The notes under the pieces: model-generated
Seen by the model: the letters and a program-made list of their open reading frames with translations, nothing else
Told to the model about the DNA's origin: nothing
The model's database searches: none
Origin: an uncultured bacterium
Lineage (GTDB): Bacteria; Cyanobacteriota; Vampirovibrionia; Gastranaerophilales; Gastranaerophilaceae
Direction of reading: 5' to 3'
NCBI GenBank assembly: GCA_902788345.1
Contig: CADAJP010000006.1
Location: 62,001 to 126,000 of the forward strand
DNA: 64,000 bases
In this document: positions 43,252 to 52,307 of the stretch, in pieces
Layout: each line of letters opens with the position of its first letter
Position numbering within the stretch: the first letter of the stretch is position 1
Translations under genes and position numbers: made by a program

Positions 43252-44087
43252 AGAACTTAAAAAATATACCAACGCATATAATTTTAATTTTGGTATCGCT
43301 GCTGTCGATATTCCCTTTTATTTGGCTATTATCAACCTCATTAAAGGGTGCGGGTGAAAATATTTTTGCTTATCCGCCGACTGTAATTCCTCATGATTTT
43401 ACTTGGGATAATTATGTCGGAGTTTGGAAAAGAGTTGACTTAATGCGATATTTTATAAATTCTGTAATTGTTGCAGGCGGAACTGTTTTGCTTAATCTTA
43501 TTTTGTCTTCTCTTGCGGCATATCCTTTGGCAAGAATGGAATTTAAAGGAAAACGAATTACTTTTTTCACCATACTTGCCACAATCATGGTGCCTTTTCA
43601 GGCGATTATGCTTCCTGTATATTTAATAACATTAAAATTGCATTTGACTGATGCTTATGGTGATGTTTGCGGATTTATCGGTTTAATTATGCCGTTTGCG
43701 GTTAGTGCATTTGGAATATTTCTTATGCGTCAGGCTTTTTTAACCATCCCAAGAGAAATGGAAGAAGCTGCAATTGTTGATGGGTGTAATGTTTTTCAGG
43801 TTTTTTGGAAAGTATTGTTGCCTATGGTTAAACCCTCATTGGCGGTACTTGCAATATTTACATTCATAGGTTCGTGGGGGGAATTTTTATGGCCGAGTAT
43901 TGTTTTGACTAAAGAGGCTATGTATACTTTGCCTGTCGGAGTAAATAATTTGCAGGGGATGTTTTCTTCAAATTGGCGTTATATTGCAGCGGGTTCTGTT
44001 ATTTCAACTATTCCGATAATAATTTTCTTTTTGGCTATGCAAAAATATTTTATATCAGGCGAAAATGAGGGCGCCGTAAAGGGTTAA
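43248..44087 (+). CDS. Carbohydrate ABC transporter permease, UgpE/MalG type
   Basis: 279 aa. Six TM helices. The EAA motif EEAAIVDGCNVFQVFWKVLLP is shortened here to its core EEAAIVDGC...LLPMVKP. The N-terminal IFPFIWLLSTSLKG and mid NSVIVAGGTVLLNLILSSLAAY are typical of the MalG branch. It forms the heterodimeric channel with the preceding protein. Its 3' end faces the convergent F-N-G protein gene with a 4-nt gap and no visible terminator. Confidence 0.88.
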   Translation: MKNLKNIPTHIILILVSLLSIFPFIWLLSTSLKGAGENIFAYPPTVIPHDFTWDNYVGVWKRVDLMRYFINSVIVAGGTVLLNLILSSLAAYPLARMEFKGKRITFFTILATIMVPFQAIMLPVYLITLKLHLTDAYGDVCGFIGLIMPFAVSAFGIFLMRQAFLTIPREMEEAAIVDGCNVFQVFWKVLLPMVKPSLAVLAIFTFIGSWGEFLWPSIVLTKEAMYTLPVGVNNLQGMFSSNWRYIAAGSVISTIPIIIFFLAMQKYFISGENEGAVKG

Positions 44088-44091
44088 GTTA

Positions 44092-44904
44092 TCAGTCTTT
44101 TTGCTTTTCGCGTCTTTTGTTGTTGTCGTGATTCATTTCTGCCAATAGTAAAAAGCTCAATAATATAAGGTTTAATTTTCTCCACATGTCATTTTTTGTT
44201 GTAAAAAATGATATGTTTTCCATGTCCTCATAATTTGGAATATTTTCTAATGATTTTTGATATTTTTCGACATTTTTCTTATTCAGAACAACTTTTTTAT
44301 TATTTTTTACCTGATAAAATTCACCTTTAGCGGTTCTTCCGAGGGTAAATTTTTCATTATTTGGATTTCTTATCTGCAATTCAAATTCATCAGGTTTTTT
44401 GTCTGAAAATATAGCTTTAAATCTTGCGTTTTCTCCATTTTTAATTTTTATTGTTCCTGATAACGTATTATCAGCAACGGAAGAAAGAGTTATGAGTATA
44501 TCTGCATTTATGCTGTCTAATTTTAAATTCAGCGTGTATGTTTCTCTGCCGTTTGATTTAATGCCGATGTTATCGACATCTGCCAATCTGTTTAAATGAT
44601 ATACTGCAGGGTATATTTTGTTTTCGTTTCCGAGTTTATGCACATCTTCAAAGTATTCTGTTCTTGCCTTTTCTTCCCGTTTAATGCTTTCAGGTTTCAT
44701 AAGATTTTGCACAGACGGATCATTTTTGACTGCAAAAAATATTAAAAGTGCAAGCATGCCCTTTCTTGCCCATTCCGGTATTTGATTATCAGGTGTTTTG
44801 TTTTCGCTGTTATTACCGGAAATATCGTTTATGTGGTAATTAGGCGTTGCTGCGCCGTTAAAATGAGTATTATATGTAAAATTTTGGATTCTTTGTATTT
44901 TCAT
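44092..44904 (-). CDS. F-N-G N-terminal protein, one TM, unknown
   Basis: 270 aa. The leader MKIQRIQNFTYNTHFNG is like that of the kinase-like protein at 25881 (same MKIQ start, Asn-rich, ending F-x-G at 15-17). A short hydrophobic helix is at about 47-62 (MLALLIFFAV), a beta-rich middle at about 110-205, and a C-terminal hydrophobic helix at about 245-258 (LNLILLSFLLLAEM) before a Lys/Arg tail. No family recognised. It is single, with -10-like TATAGT 12 nt before ATG. Confidence 0.6.
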   Translation of the reverse strand: MKIQRIQNFTYNTHFNGAATPNYHINDISGNNSENKTPDNQIPEWARKGMLALLIFFAVKNDPSVQNLMKPESIKREEKARTEYFEDVHKLGNENKIYPAVYHLNRLADVDNIGIKSNGRETYTLNLKLDSINADILITLSSVADNTLSGTIKIKNGENARFKAIFSDKKPDEFELQIRNPNNEKFTLGRTAKGEFYQVKNNKKVVLNKKNVEKYQKSLENIPNYEDMENISFFTTKNDMWRKLNLILLSFLLLAEMNHDNNKRREKQKD

Positions 44905-44947
44905 ATGCTTATTAAAACTATAACAGAAAAATTTTTGCTTTAAATAA

Positions 44948-44978
44948 AAAGATGTATAGAATTTATCTATACATCTTT
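44948..44978. terminator. Terminator of the 45-46 kb gene pair
   Basis: A 13-bp perfect stem (44948-44960 with 44966-44978), 5-nt loop, A/T flanks. It follows the 128-aa gene on minus. Confidence 0.8.
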
Positions 44979-45004
44979 CTCTCTCTCTTATTATTTATAA
45001 TAAA

Positions 45005-45391
45005 TTAGCTCAAAGCCATAAGTGCTTTTACGGAACGGGCGTTTTCTTTTACATCATCTGAAAAATCACCGCAGATTGTACTTTCAAGCACTTTCATTGC
45101 TTCTTGTTTATCTTCAAGTGATAACAATGAATTAATTGTACTCATTGCAACCACTGTTGACATGTCATTTATTCCTTTGCCTCTATGAGAAATTACAACA
45201 GATAAAGAGTGCGGCTCGTTTCTTTTTACCAATGCACGAGCAGTCATTTCTCTTACTTCATCAATAGATGAATTTGTTCCGATTTCCTCAAGAACACTGA
45301 CAGAATCAGGATTTGGATTAATTGTTAAAGAGTCGATAATATCTGCCACTCTGTTAAATTGTTTATTTGATTTCATCATTGTCATATTCAT
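45005..45391 (-). CDS. Small HEAT-like helical protein, unknown
   Basis: 128 aa. All-helical, with repeat-like segments (SVLEEIGTNSSIDEVREMTARAL; STINSLLSLEDKQEAMKVLES shown here only as types) that resemble HEAT/ARM repeats. No cysteines near metal-binding spacing, no TM. It lies 13 nt after the F-T-G protein gene and shares its terminator, so the pair probably act together. Confidence 0.6.
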   Translation of the reverse strand: MNMTMMKSNKQFNRVADIIDSLTINPNPDSVSVLEEIGTNSSIDEVREMTARALVKRNEPHSLSVVISHRGKGINDMSTVVAMSTINSLLSLEDKQEAMKVLESTICGDFSDDVKENARSVKALMALS

Positions 45392-45404
45392 TAATCTGTT
45401 CTCC

Positions 45405-45944
45405 TTATGCTGCCTCTGCCATGCTTTCTTCTAAAGCTTTTATACTTTCAATAAGCATAGGTTTTACTTCTGTATGAGGGTCCATCTTTGCCATTTTAGC
45501 AACATTGCGTCCTCGTGTATTAATCAAATCTGCTATATCTACAGATAATTTTTCTTTAATTATGTTATAACCATTTTTGATGCCTTCACCAAGATGAATT
45601 TCGGTATTGCCTATTTCTTTCACTTTATTAAATACATTAACAACGCCTTCTTTCATTCTTGTACCAAATTCTTTTATGGATTCAATACCTTCATAAAATC
45701 TTTTTCCTAAATTGGCTATTGAGCCTACAAAAGTTGAATAAATCCTCTTTGTCCCCTGGGTAATGCCACCCGTAAAACTTACAGAATCTTTCTTTGCATT
45801 TGATTCAAATACATCTTCAGTTAAGATGTTTTTTTGAAAGTTTGATTTAGCAAACGGATTTGAATCTCTGCGAACATTTTGTTCATTTACTGTTGTATTA
45901 AAAATACGGTGGCTAAGTTGACCTATTCTTTCTATAGTTGACAT
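45405..45944 (-). CDS. F-T-G motif protein with amphipathic helices
   Basis: 179 aa. A 55-residue Asn/Ser-rich N-terminus ends in DSVSFTGG (F57-G59). After it come amphipathic helices (FVGSIANLGKRFYEGIESIK; EGVVNVFNKVKEIG) and a C-terminal helix ending ALEESMAEAA. No TM or signal peptide. The gene has a purine SD (GAGGAAA) and is first in a two-gene unit. It is one of five proteins here with an F-x-G N-terminal mark. Confidence 0.6.
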   Translation of the reverse strand: MSTIERIGQLSHRIFNTTVNEQNVRRDSNPFAKSNFQKNILTEDVFESNAKKDSVSFTGGITQGTKRIYSTFVGSIANLGKRFYEGIESIKEFGTRMKEGVVNVFNKVKEIGNTEIHLGEGIKNGYNIIKEKLSVDIADLINTRGRNVAKMAKMDPHTEVKPMLIESIKALEESMAEAA

Positions 45945-46032
45945 ACTGTTTCCTCTTTTCTTTGTCTATATCCACACATTTTAGTCTATCATAGCTCTCT
46001 GATAATAAATCAACCTTTTGTATGATTTGTGG

Positions 46033-46047
46033 TAAAATTAGGGTATG
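46033..46047 (+). promoter_or_regulatory. Leaderless promoter of mazG
   Basis: TAAAAT at 46033-46038 and ATG at 46045, 6 nt between; no SD. Confidence 0.5.
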
Positions 46048-46824
46048 GAATATGCGAATTTGGAAGAACTGATAGCAGTAATAGCAAAGTTAAGAGCCCC
46101 TGACGGGTGCCCATGGGACAGAGAACAAACTCATCAGTCATTACGCCCTAACATGTTAGAAGAAGCGTATGAAGCTGTTGATGCTATTGATGAAAATAGT
46201 ATGGAGCATTTAAAAGAGGAACTTGGTGATGTTCTTTTACAGGTGCTTTTACATTCCCAAATTGCCTCCGAAAGAAATGATTTTAATATTGAAGATGTCG
46301 CAAAAGAATTAAAAGACAAGCTTATTCACAGGCATCCGCATGTATTCGGGGATGCAAAGGTAAAAAATTCCGAAGATGTAAAAAAGAATTGGGATATATT
46401 AAAAGCGGAAGAAAAAACTGAACGCAAATCTGTTATGGATGGTTTGTCAAAGAGCATGCCGGCACTGATGAGTGCTCAAAAAATATCAAAAAGAGCAATA
46501 AAAGTCGGTTTTGAATGGCCCAATGAGGAATCTTTATATGACTGTTTATATTCTGAAATTGATGAATTTAAGCAGGCAGAAAATGAGCATGATAAAAATC
46601 ATATGGAAGAGGAGTTTGGCGATATATTGTTTGCCGCTGTAAATCTTGCAAGATGGAACAAAATTGACGCAGAGCAGGCTCTTTTAAATGCTAATAAAAA
46701 ATTTGAAAAACGTTTTCGCAAAATGGAAGAATTAGCTACAAAACCGCTGGAGGAGTATTCTTTTGAGGAATATGACAAATTGTGGAAGCAGGCTAAAAAA
46801 TCAGTAAACATTTGTAACAAATAA
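46045..46824 (+). CDS. mazG: Nucleoside triphosphate pyrophosphohydrolase MazG
   Basis: 259 aa, two MazG repeats. The first carries CPWDREQTHQSLRPNMLEEAYE and EELGDVLLQVLLHSQIA-type E-E-x-D metal site; the second carries SEIDEFKQAE and EEEFGDILFAAVNLARW. It hydrolyses non-canonical or excess NTPs and in some bacteria lowers ppGpp. The ATG lies 6 nt after a -10 box without SD, so the mRNA appears leaderless. Confidence 0.93.
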   Translation: MEYANLEELIAVIAKLRAPDGCPWDREQTHQSLRPNMLEEAYEAVDAIDENSMEHLKEELGDVLLQVLLHSQIASERNDFNIEDVAKELKDKLIHRHPHVFGDAKVKNSEDVKKNWDILKAEEKTERKSVMDGLSKSMPALMSAQKISKRAIKVGFEWPNEESLYDCLYSEIDEFKQAENEHDKNHMEEEFGDILFAAVNLARWNKIDAEQALLNANKKFEKRFRKMEELATKPLEEYSFEEYDKLWKQAKKSVNICNK

Positions 46825-46834
46825 ATGAGTGTCA

Positions 46835-46865
46835 GCAATTTTTTAGAATAAAAATACTTTATATA
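46835..46865 (+). promoter_or_regulatory. Conserved 31-bp promoter block, copy 3
   Basis: GCAATTTTT, 8 nt, AAATACTTTATATA, as at 10406 and 14207. A weaker GTAAACATTTGTAACA-like element lies 16 nt upstream. It precedes the 203-aa unknown gene by 17 nt. Confidence 0.6.
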
Positions 46866-46882
46866 AATGTAAGTGTAGTAGT

Positions 46883-47494
46883 GTGAAATTGAAGTGTTTT
46901 ATGATTGACGTTGCAAACATACTTTTTACAATAAGAAACGGCAACCGTGCGAACAACGGTGAAGGCGGCAGAGGTCTTGTTACTGTCGGACAGGCTGCAA
47001 AATTCTTTAAGCAGGTCAGTAATTATGACAATATGTTTGGTAAAGGTACAAGAAGTGCAATAAATGCTTTTAACAGAATTTCTGAAAATGATAAGGTTTT
47101 CAGAGGTATTTCAAAAGGAGTAAAATTTGCAAGTGAGCATATAAATCCTTTAATTTGTGTTTCAAGCGGTATAAATGTACTGACTTCTGAAGATAAACAA
47201 TCCGCAATTATTGCAGAAACCGGAAACCTTGCAGGTATGTTCGCAATGGAAGGCTGGATGAAGAAGAATTTAGACGGTATTGTCGATAAACTTCCGATAA
47301 GCAAAAAATGGAAACCGATTGTAAGGGGTATTGCTTTTGTTATCGGTTCAATAGGTGCATCTACAATCTGTTATAATATAGGCAAAAAGATTGCAAAAAA
47401 CCTGAAAGAAGAAAACGATAAATACAAAGCTCCGGCGTTCCCTCCTCAAAATAACAATAATTTTACTCCGAGAAATTTAGCATTTAGTGCTTAG
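46883..47494 (+). CDS. Unrecognised protein with hydrophobic C-terminal helix
   Basis: 203 aa from GTG 46883; the ATG at 46901 (197 aa) is an alternative, and neither has a good SD. Gly/Asn-rich start (RNGNRANNGEGGRG), helical body (AAKFFKQVSNYDNMFGKGTR; GVKFASEHINPLICVSSGIN), hydrophobic helix at about 148-172 (IVRGIAFVIGSIGASTICYNIG) and a Pro/Asn tail ending NFTPRNLAFSA. Possibly membrane-associated. It is controlled by the conserved promoter block. No homologous family recognised. Confidence 0.6.
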   Translation: MKLKCFMIDVANILFTIRNGNRANNGEGGRGLVTVGQAAKFFKQVSNYDNMFGKGTRSAINAFNRISENDKVFRGISKGVKFASEHINPLICVSSGINVLTSEDKQSAIIAETGNLAGMFAMEGWMKKNLDGIVDKLPISKKWKPIVRGIAFVIGSIGASTICYNIGKKIAKNLKEENDKYKAPAFPPQNNNNFTPRNLAFSA

Positions 47495-47505
47495 CTATTT
47501 TATGT

Positions 47506-49278
47506 TTATGAATATTCTCTGATAAGTTCGTGAGCTTCTTCACATTCAGGGAAGGTTTCAACAATTTTATCAAGATATTCGAGAGCTTCTTTGTTATCCT
47601 CAAGCTCGTGTGAACATTTTGCAAGGTTTAAAAGCATATTGATATTTAAAGGTGCCTTTTCAAGCATGTTTTGGAATATTGTTTTTGCCTGTTTGTAATC
47701 TTTTAAATTGAAATAGCATAAACCAAGTAAATTCTGTGTTTCCGGAATTTGTTCCATTTCAAATGATTTAATCAGATAGTCTTTTGCTCTTTCAAAATCA
47801 TCTGCAAGAAAATATATTCTGCCTGCAATGAAAAACAAAAATGCTGAAGCAGGAGATAAGTTTAATGCCAGCTTAATTTGTTCAAGAGCTGTATCTATTT
47901 GTTTAAGATGCGTTTTATTTAGTGCTGAAAAGGCTAAACCCGTAGGACTGTTTGGGTTAATTTCAAGAGCCTTTTGATACATTGCATCTGCCTGTTCAAA
48001 ATCGGATGTAGCATGAAAATAATTTGCATATTCAATAATTATTTGATAATCGTTTGGATCACATTCGTATGCTTTTTCAAATTCTTCTTTTGCGTAATCA
48101 AAAAGTCGTTTATTAAGGTAAAGAACACCTAAATCCTTATGAGCCGGTGCAAAATCAGGCTGAAGTTTGCATACTTTTTTGAGCATTTGTTCTGCCCTGT
48201 CTGTATCACCTGTTCTTACACAAAGAAGCGATAACTCATAATAAGGGCGATAATCGGTAATGCCTATTTTGATTATTTTTTCATAAATATCTTTTGCTCT
48301 TGATAAATGCCCTGTTCCTATATATAAAGATGCAAGTTTTTTCAATATATTTGCGGATTTTGGCTTCAGTAAAAGTAATTGATTCAGAATAGATATTGCG
48401 GTTTCATATTCTCCAATAAGCTGAAGGCAGTTTGCAAGATTAAACTTGTATGTTGTTTTCTGCGGATAGGTTACTGACAGATATTTGTAGTGCTCAATAG
48501 CTTGTTCAATTTTGCCCGCTTTAACTTCAGAAATTGCCCATGCAACAATATAGCTGTCATCTTCCGGTTCAAGTCCGTGAGCTTTTTCAAAATATTCACA
48601 GGCTTGTTCGTGATCTTCCTGCATTTGCAATATAGATGCAATATTGAAATATGCAAGTGAATCATCAGGAGCGAGTTCTGTTGATTTTTTATATATTTCA
48701 AGTGCTTTTTCAAGTTTGCCGGTTGTAAGATAGGCAGTACCAAGATTATTATAAAGCTGAACATTGTCAGGGTTTAATTCAATAGCTTTTTCAATGTATT
48801 TAATACTTTCTTCAAACTGTTGTGAAGCCATGCAGGCTGTTCCTGCAATATAATAGAAAGAATAGTCATCTTCCTTTGCATATTTTAAGCCTTCGTTTAC
48901 ATATTCAAGTGCTTTTTGAGGTTCTTGGTTTTTTATATGCACTATGGACATACTTTTATAGACATCAACATATTCCGGTCTGAGTTTGATGACCATATTG
49001 TATGCGTGTATTGCAGATATATAATCTTCAAGATTATCGTAACAACATCCTAAATAATACCAGCAAATTGCATCGTCTTGTTTGAATTTAATTACATCTT
49101 CAAGTATTTGTCTTGCGTCATCATAATTTTCAACATTAACTTCGCAAAGTGCTAAAAGTTTCCACGCATCAATGTCTTTGTCGTCTTGGTGTAAAATTTC
49201 CATTATTAATTCTTTTGCGTGCGCATATTCTTTATTATCAATAAGTTTATATATTTTATCAGCTTCATTCTCTTTCAT
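47506..49278 (-). CDS. Large TPR-repeat protein
   Basis: 590 aa from MKENEADKIY. It is almost wholly built of 34-residue TPR units (about 16), with recurring A...LG....A....Y.KAI...P (for example YNNLGTAYLTTGKLEKALEIY). No TM, signal or catalytic domain. Such solenoids scaffold complexes; in this lineage many are envelope- or secretion-associated, but that is not shown here. TATAAT lies 9 nt before ATG with no SD, so the leader would be only about 3 nt. Confidence 0.85.
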   Translation of the reverse strand: MKENEADKIYKLIDNKEYAHAKELIMEILHQDDKDIDAWKLLALCEVNVENYDDARQILEDVIKFKQDDAICWYYLGCCYDNLEDYISAIHAYNMVIKLRPEYVDVYKSMSIVHIKNQEPQKALEYVNEGLKYAKEDDYSFYYIAGTACMASQQFEESIKYIEKAIELNPDNVQLYNNLGTAYLTTGKLEKALEIYKKSTELAPDDSLAYFNIASILQMQEDHEQACEYFEKAHGLEPEDDSYIVAWAISEVKAGKIEQAIEHYKYLSVTYPQKTTYKFNLANCLQLIGEYETAISILNQLLLLKPKSANILKKLASLYIGTGHLSRAKDIYEKIIKIGITDYRPYYELSLLCVRTGDTDRAEQMLKKVCKLQPDFAPAHKDLGVLYLNKRLFDYAKEEFEKAYECDPNDYQIIIEYANYFHATSDFEQADAMYQKALEINPNSPTGLAFSALNKTHLKQIDTALEQIKLALNLSPASAFLFFIAGRIYFLADDFERAKDYLIKSFEMEQIPETQNLLGLCYFNLKDYKQAKTIFQNMLEKAPLNINMLLNLAKCSHELEDNKEALEYLDKIVETFPECEEAHELIREYS

Positions 49279-49304
49279 AATAATGTAATTATAACACACA
49301 TATA

Positions 49305-49340
49305 AAAAAACTCTTATTCTGTAAAGAATAAGAGTTTTTT
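49305..49340. terminator. Terminator of rpsF-ssb-rpsR
   Basis: A 16-bp perfect stem (49305-49320 with 49325-49340), 4-nt loop, 15 nt after the rpsR stop on minus. Confidence 0.9.
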
Positions 49341-49355
49341 ATCTTTTTTTGAAAA

Positions 49356-49583
49356 TTAATCAAATACGTAGCTGATAATTGCTGCTTCTCTAGCTTTTTT
49401 AATTGCTTTTGCTACCATTCTTTGATGTTTAGCGCAATTTCCGGTAATTCTTCTAGGAATTATTTTTCCGGCTTCAGTTAAGTATCTTCTTAATTTTGAA
49501 GCATCTTTGTAATCTATAGCTTCAACTTTGTCTGCACATAAATTACAATTCTTATGCTTTTTTTTGTCTTCTGCTTTTGCCAT
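49356..49583 (-). CDS. rpsR: Ribosomal protein S18
   Basis: 75 aa. CNLCADKVEAIDYKDASKLRR, GKIIPRRITGNCAKHQRMVAK: complete family pattern with Cys residues near both positions. It pairs with S6 on the platform. Third gene of the classic rpsF-ssb-rpsR operon. Confidence 0.96.
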   Translation of the reverse strand: MAKAEDKKKHKNCNLCADKVEAIDYKDASKLRRYLTEAGKIIPRRITGNCAKHQRMVAKAIKKAREAAIISYVFD

Positions 49584-49633
49584 TGTTTTAATTTGCCTTT
49601 CTAGCCTTATTATTACTCTATTGTGTTTATTTT

Positions 49634-50053
49634 TTAAAATGGTACTTCTTCGTCATTCATTAAGACATCAGCTTGTGCCGGTGCAGGTTGTTCCATTTCG
49701 CCAAAGCTTAAAATTGAACCGTCTTCACTTTCTGTTCCGTATGAAGCAGTTGAGCTTCCGCCGATTACTTCTATTGAAGAAGCATCAATTTCAAAGACTT
49801 TCTTTTCTGTTCCGTCATCAAGTTTATTGGTTGCTGTCTGTAATTTACCGCCAACCAAAACTTTTTGATTTTTTGAAAGACCGTCAATAACATTTGATAA
49901 TGCTTGTCTTTTAGATATTACCCGAACCAATGTTTCTCCGCCGTTTTCTGAAATATTTAAAACGAAAGAAGATACTGCAATATTATTCTGTGTATATCCT
50001 GTTTTTGGTTCTTTGTAAACAATGCCTGTAACGGCAGCTTTTGCTATTGTCAT
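49634..50053 (-). CDS. ssb: Single-stranded DNA-binding protein with acidic tip
   Basis: 139 aa. OB fold (AAVTGIVYKEPKTGYTQNN; VSSFVLNISENGGETLVRV), Ser/Gly/Gln linker, and C-terminal tip NDEEVPF, the partner-binding acidic peptide. It is the replication SSB, in its usual place between rpsF and rpsR. The fold is rather diverged from the copy at 27135, which has no tip. Confidence 0.88.
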   Translation of the reverse strand: MTIAKAAVTGIVYKEPKTGYTQNNIAVSSFVLNISENGGETLVRVISKRQALSNVIDGLSKNQKVLVGGKLQTATNKLDDGTEKKVFEIDASSIEVIGGSSTASYGTESEDGSILSFGEMEQPAPAQADVLMNDEEVPF

Positions 50054-50067
50054 AACTAATCCTTTAC

Positions 50068-50364
50068 TTATGCGTTAACTGATTCAACTTCCATAAACAT
50101 TGTTCTTAAAATGTTGTCATTTAGTCTTAATTGTCTTTTAAATTCTGCAACTTTATCAGCAGGTAATGAAAGAATAGATGTTGCAAAGAAACCATCTCTG
50201 AAACCCTGAATATCATATGCTAATTTTTTTCTGCCTGCTTTGTCTGTTGATTCAACGCTTCCGCCGAAATCCACAATAATTGAATTAATTTTTTCAATTA
50301 ATTTTTCTACTTCTTCTGCATCTAAATTTGGTTTGAAGATGCTCATTAATTCATACTTTCTCAT
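50068..50364 (-). CDS. rpsF: Ribosomal protein S6
   Basis: 98 aa. MRKYELMSIFKPNLDAEEVE, AGRKKLAYDIQGFRDGFFA, RLNDNILRTMFMEVE: complete. First gene of the operon, SD AGGAG, 14 nt before ssb. Confidence 0.96.
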   Translation of the reverse strand: MRKYELMSIFKPNLDAEEVEKLIEKINSIIVDFGGSVESTDKAGRKKLAYDIQGFRDGFFATSILSLPADKVAEFKRQLRLNDNILRTMFMEVESVNA

Positions 50365-50429
50365 TTATATTTCTCCTTTTACTATTTATATTTAAGTGTA
50401 AATAAATCTTACCATGAAAAAAATTATAA

Positions 50430-51269
50430 TTACAACATAAATTCTGCATTAAATGTATAATTTGCACTTCCGGTCATAAACACATTGTGTTTAGTGTTGT
50501 CTTTAGAGCCCTGCCATTCAATGTTTACGGCTCCGCCGAGCAGATTAACTTTCACATTATTTTCTGTTAAGTTATTTAAAATGCAGGCAACCACAGTTGC
50601 ACAAGCTCCGGTTCCGCAGGCAAGTGTTATTCCGCAGCCTCTTTCAAATACGCACATTTCAACTTCTTTGCGGGATTGTATTTTTACAAATTCAACATTT
50701 GTCTTTTCAGGAAAATATGGGTGTTTTTCTATTTCCGGACCGTAAGTCTTTGCAAGTTCAAGAGTATTCTCATCTGTGAATATTATACAGTGAGGGTTTC
50801 CCATTGATACCGGATTAATTTCAAAAGTTTTATCTTTTACGGTGAGTTTTCTTTCAGCGCTTTTAAACGGTATTTTTTCATCTTCAAGTATAGGATTTCC
50901 CATATTAACTCTTATATTCCCGTCATCAAGAATTTCAGGACATATAATCCCTGCAAGTGTTTTAACCTTAAATGATTTTTTATTAACAAGTCCCTTGTCA
51001 TATACATATCTTGCAAAACATCTCATTCCGTTTCCGCACATTTGGGCTAGCGAACCGTCAGAATTTACATAGTGCCATTTTATATCCGCATCACTTTCGT
51101 TATAAGGTACAGGTATAATTAAGCCGTCTGCCCCTATCCCGAAATGCCTGTCGCAAAGTTTTAGTGCAAGTTCATTCAATGGCAGGTTTGTTTTTTCAAA
51201 TTCTTCATAGTCCATAAAAACAAAATCGTTACCCAGTCCCTGCATTTTTGTAATTTTAATTGTTGTCAT
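50430..51269 (-). CDS. dapF: Diaminopimelate epimerase
   Basis: 279 aa. MQGLGNDFVFMDYE start, the two catalytic Cys motifs CGNGMRCFARYV and GCGITLACGTGACATV, and SMGNPHCIIF. It turns LL-DAP into meso-DAP for lysine and peptidoglycan. Peptidoglycan is therefore probably DAP-based. SD AGAGGAAT; single gene. Confidence 0.95.
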   Translation of the reverse strand: MTTIKITKMQGLGNDFVFMDYEEFEKTNLPLNELALKLCDRHFGIGADGLIIPVPYNESDADIKWHYVNSDGSLAQMCGNGMRCFARYVYDKGLVNKKSFKVKTLAGIICPEILDDGNIRVNMGNPILEDEKIPFKSAERKLTVKDKTFEINPVSMGNPHCIIFTDENTLELAKTYGPEIEKHPYFPEKTNVEFVKIQSRKEVEMCVFERGCGITLACGTGACATVVACILNNLTENNVKVNLLGGAVNIEWQGSKDNTKHNVFMTGSANYTFNAEFML

Positions 51270-51405
51270 TTTATTCCTCTTTTCAGGCTAAATTATATCA
51301 AATCAATGCACAACCCGTTTGTAAATTTTTATTAAGTGGAAATATTATTAAGGTGTTTAATGTAAAATAGTTTATACTATGTAAAATACTAACGGAAGGA
51401 TATAT

Positions 51406-51609
51406 ATGAAAAGGCTTAATCAAAAAGAATTAATGGTGTTGGAGCTTTTATCTTCAGGAATGACGAATGAACAGATTGCAAATGAGTTATTTTTATCTCC
51501 TAATACGGTGAAAATGTATTTAAAAAAGATTTTTGAAAAACTGGGAGTAAATAACAGAGTTCAGGCTGCAGTAAAAGCTGTCAGCGAACATATAATGAAA
51601 GAACCATAG
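51406..51609 (+). CDS. Stand-alone LuxR/GerE-type HTH protein
   Basis: 67 aa. LNQKELMVLELLSSGMTNEQI, ANELFLSPNTVKMYLKKIFEK and LGVNNRVQAAVKA form a full LuxR-type HTH with no receiver or sensor domain. It is a GerE-like minimal DNA-binding regulator. SD GAAGGA. Its stop is 2 nt from the convergent MCE gene. No signal for its targets is visible. Confidence 0.8.
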   Translation: MKRLNQKELMVLELLSSGMTNEQIANELFLSPNTVKMYLKKIFEKLGVNNRVQAAVKAVSEHIMKEP

Positions 51610-51611
51610 TT

Positions 51612-52274
51612 TTATTGCTTGTCTGATGGGGTTGTTTTCTTTTCTTTGAGGTATTTATTTCTAAAATCTTTTTCTTTTTTTATGTATTCATCTAATTGTT
51701 TATTAAGTTTTTCAACTTTATCATCTGCTTGTGCCGGGGTTACTACATTCTTTTCTATCCTTGGCGGTGCATCTTTTGAAATTTCTTTGCCGGCATGCAC
51801 AATGTTTGTGCATATTTCTTCAATATCTTTAAAGATTGTATTAAACAGGCTTAAGATTTTATTAAGTCGGGTTGAATCCTTTGCGACAATTATATTATTG
51901 GTTTTATCATCTTCCGGCGGATATATTTCAAGTGATTTTGAGCCGCCAAGACCACTGCCTTCAACTGTTGCAATAGAGCCTTTCGGAAGGGTTAATCCTT
52001 TTTCCGTTATGATAAATTTTATGTAAATATCTGAATATACATCAGATGATACAAGTTGGATTTTTGTAACATGACCAATTTGTGTGCCTAAAAATTTTAC
52101 AGGAGAGCCGACAATTAAACCGTCAACATCATTCATAAAAATTTGATAACTTTTGTATTGTTGTTGGTTTTTGTGATATAAAAACCTGATAGAAAATACG
52201 CAAATGGCAACTATAAGCATCCAAATTGCAAATTCAATCCAAGAATAAACACGTAGTTCATCAAAATCTTTCAT
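51612..52274 (-). CDS. MlaD/MCE-domain lipid transport protein
   Basis: 220 aa from MKDFDELRVYS. TM anchor at about 13-32 (IEFAIWMLIVAICVFSIRFL), MCE domain at about 40-115 (YQIFMNDVDGLIVGSPVKFLG; GLTLPKGSIATVEGSGLGGSK) and a C-terminal coiled Lys/Glu region. MCE proteins form rings that ferry lipids between membranes, implying an outer membrane. The usual ATPase and permease partners are not adjacent. The upstream in-frame start is rejected: TATAAT lies 6 nt before this ATG. Confidence 0.82.
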   Translation of the reverse strand: MKDFDELRVYSWIEFAIWMLIVAICVFSIRFLYHKNQQQYKSYQIFMNDVDGLIVGSPVKFLGTQIGHVTKIQLVSSDVYSDIYIKFIITEKGLTLPKGSIATVEGSGLGGSKSLEIYPPEDDKTNNIIVAKDSTRLNKILSLFNTIFKDIEEICTNIVHAGKEISKDAPPRIEKNVVTPAQADDKVEKLNKQLDEYIKKEKDFRNKYLKEKKTTPSDKQ

Positions 52275-52286
52275 ATAAACATTATA
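52272..52286 (-). promoter_or_regulatory. Leaderless promoter of the MCE gene
   Basis: Minus-strand TATAAT (52281-52286), GTTTAT, ATG (52274-52272): 6-nt spacing, no SD. Confidence 0.55.
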
Positions 52287-52307
52287 CACAAAACAGACTT
52301 TTTAAGT

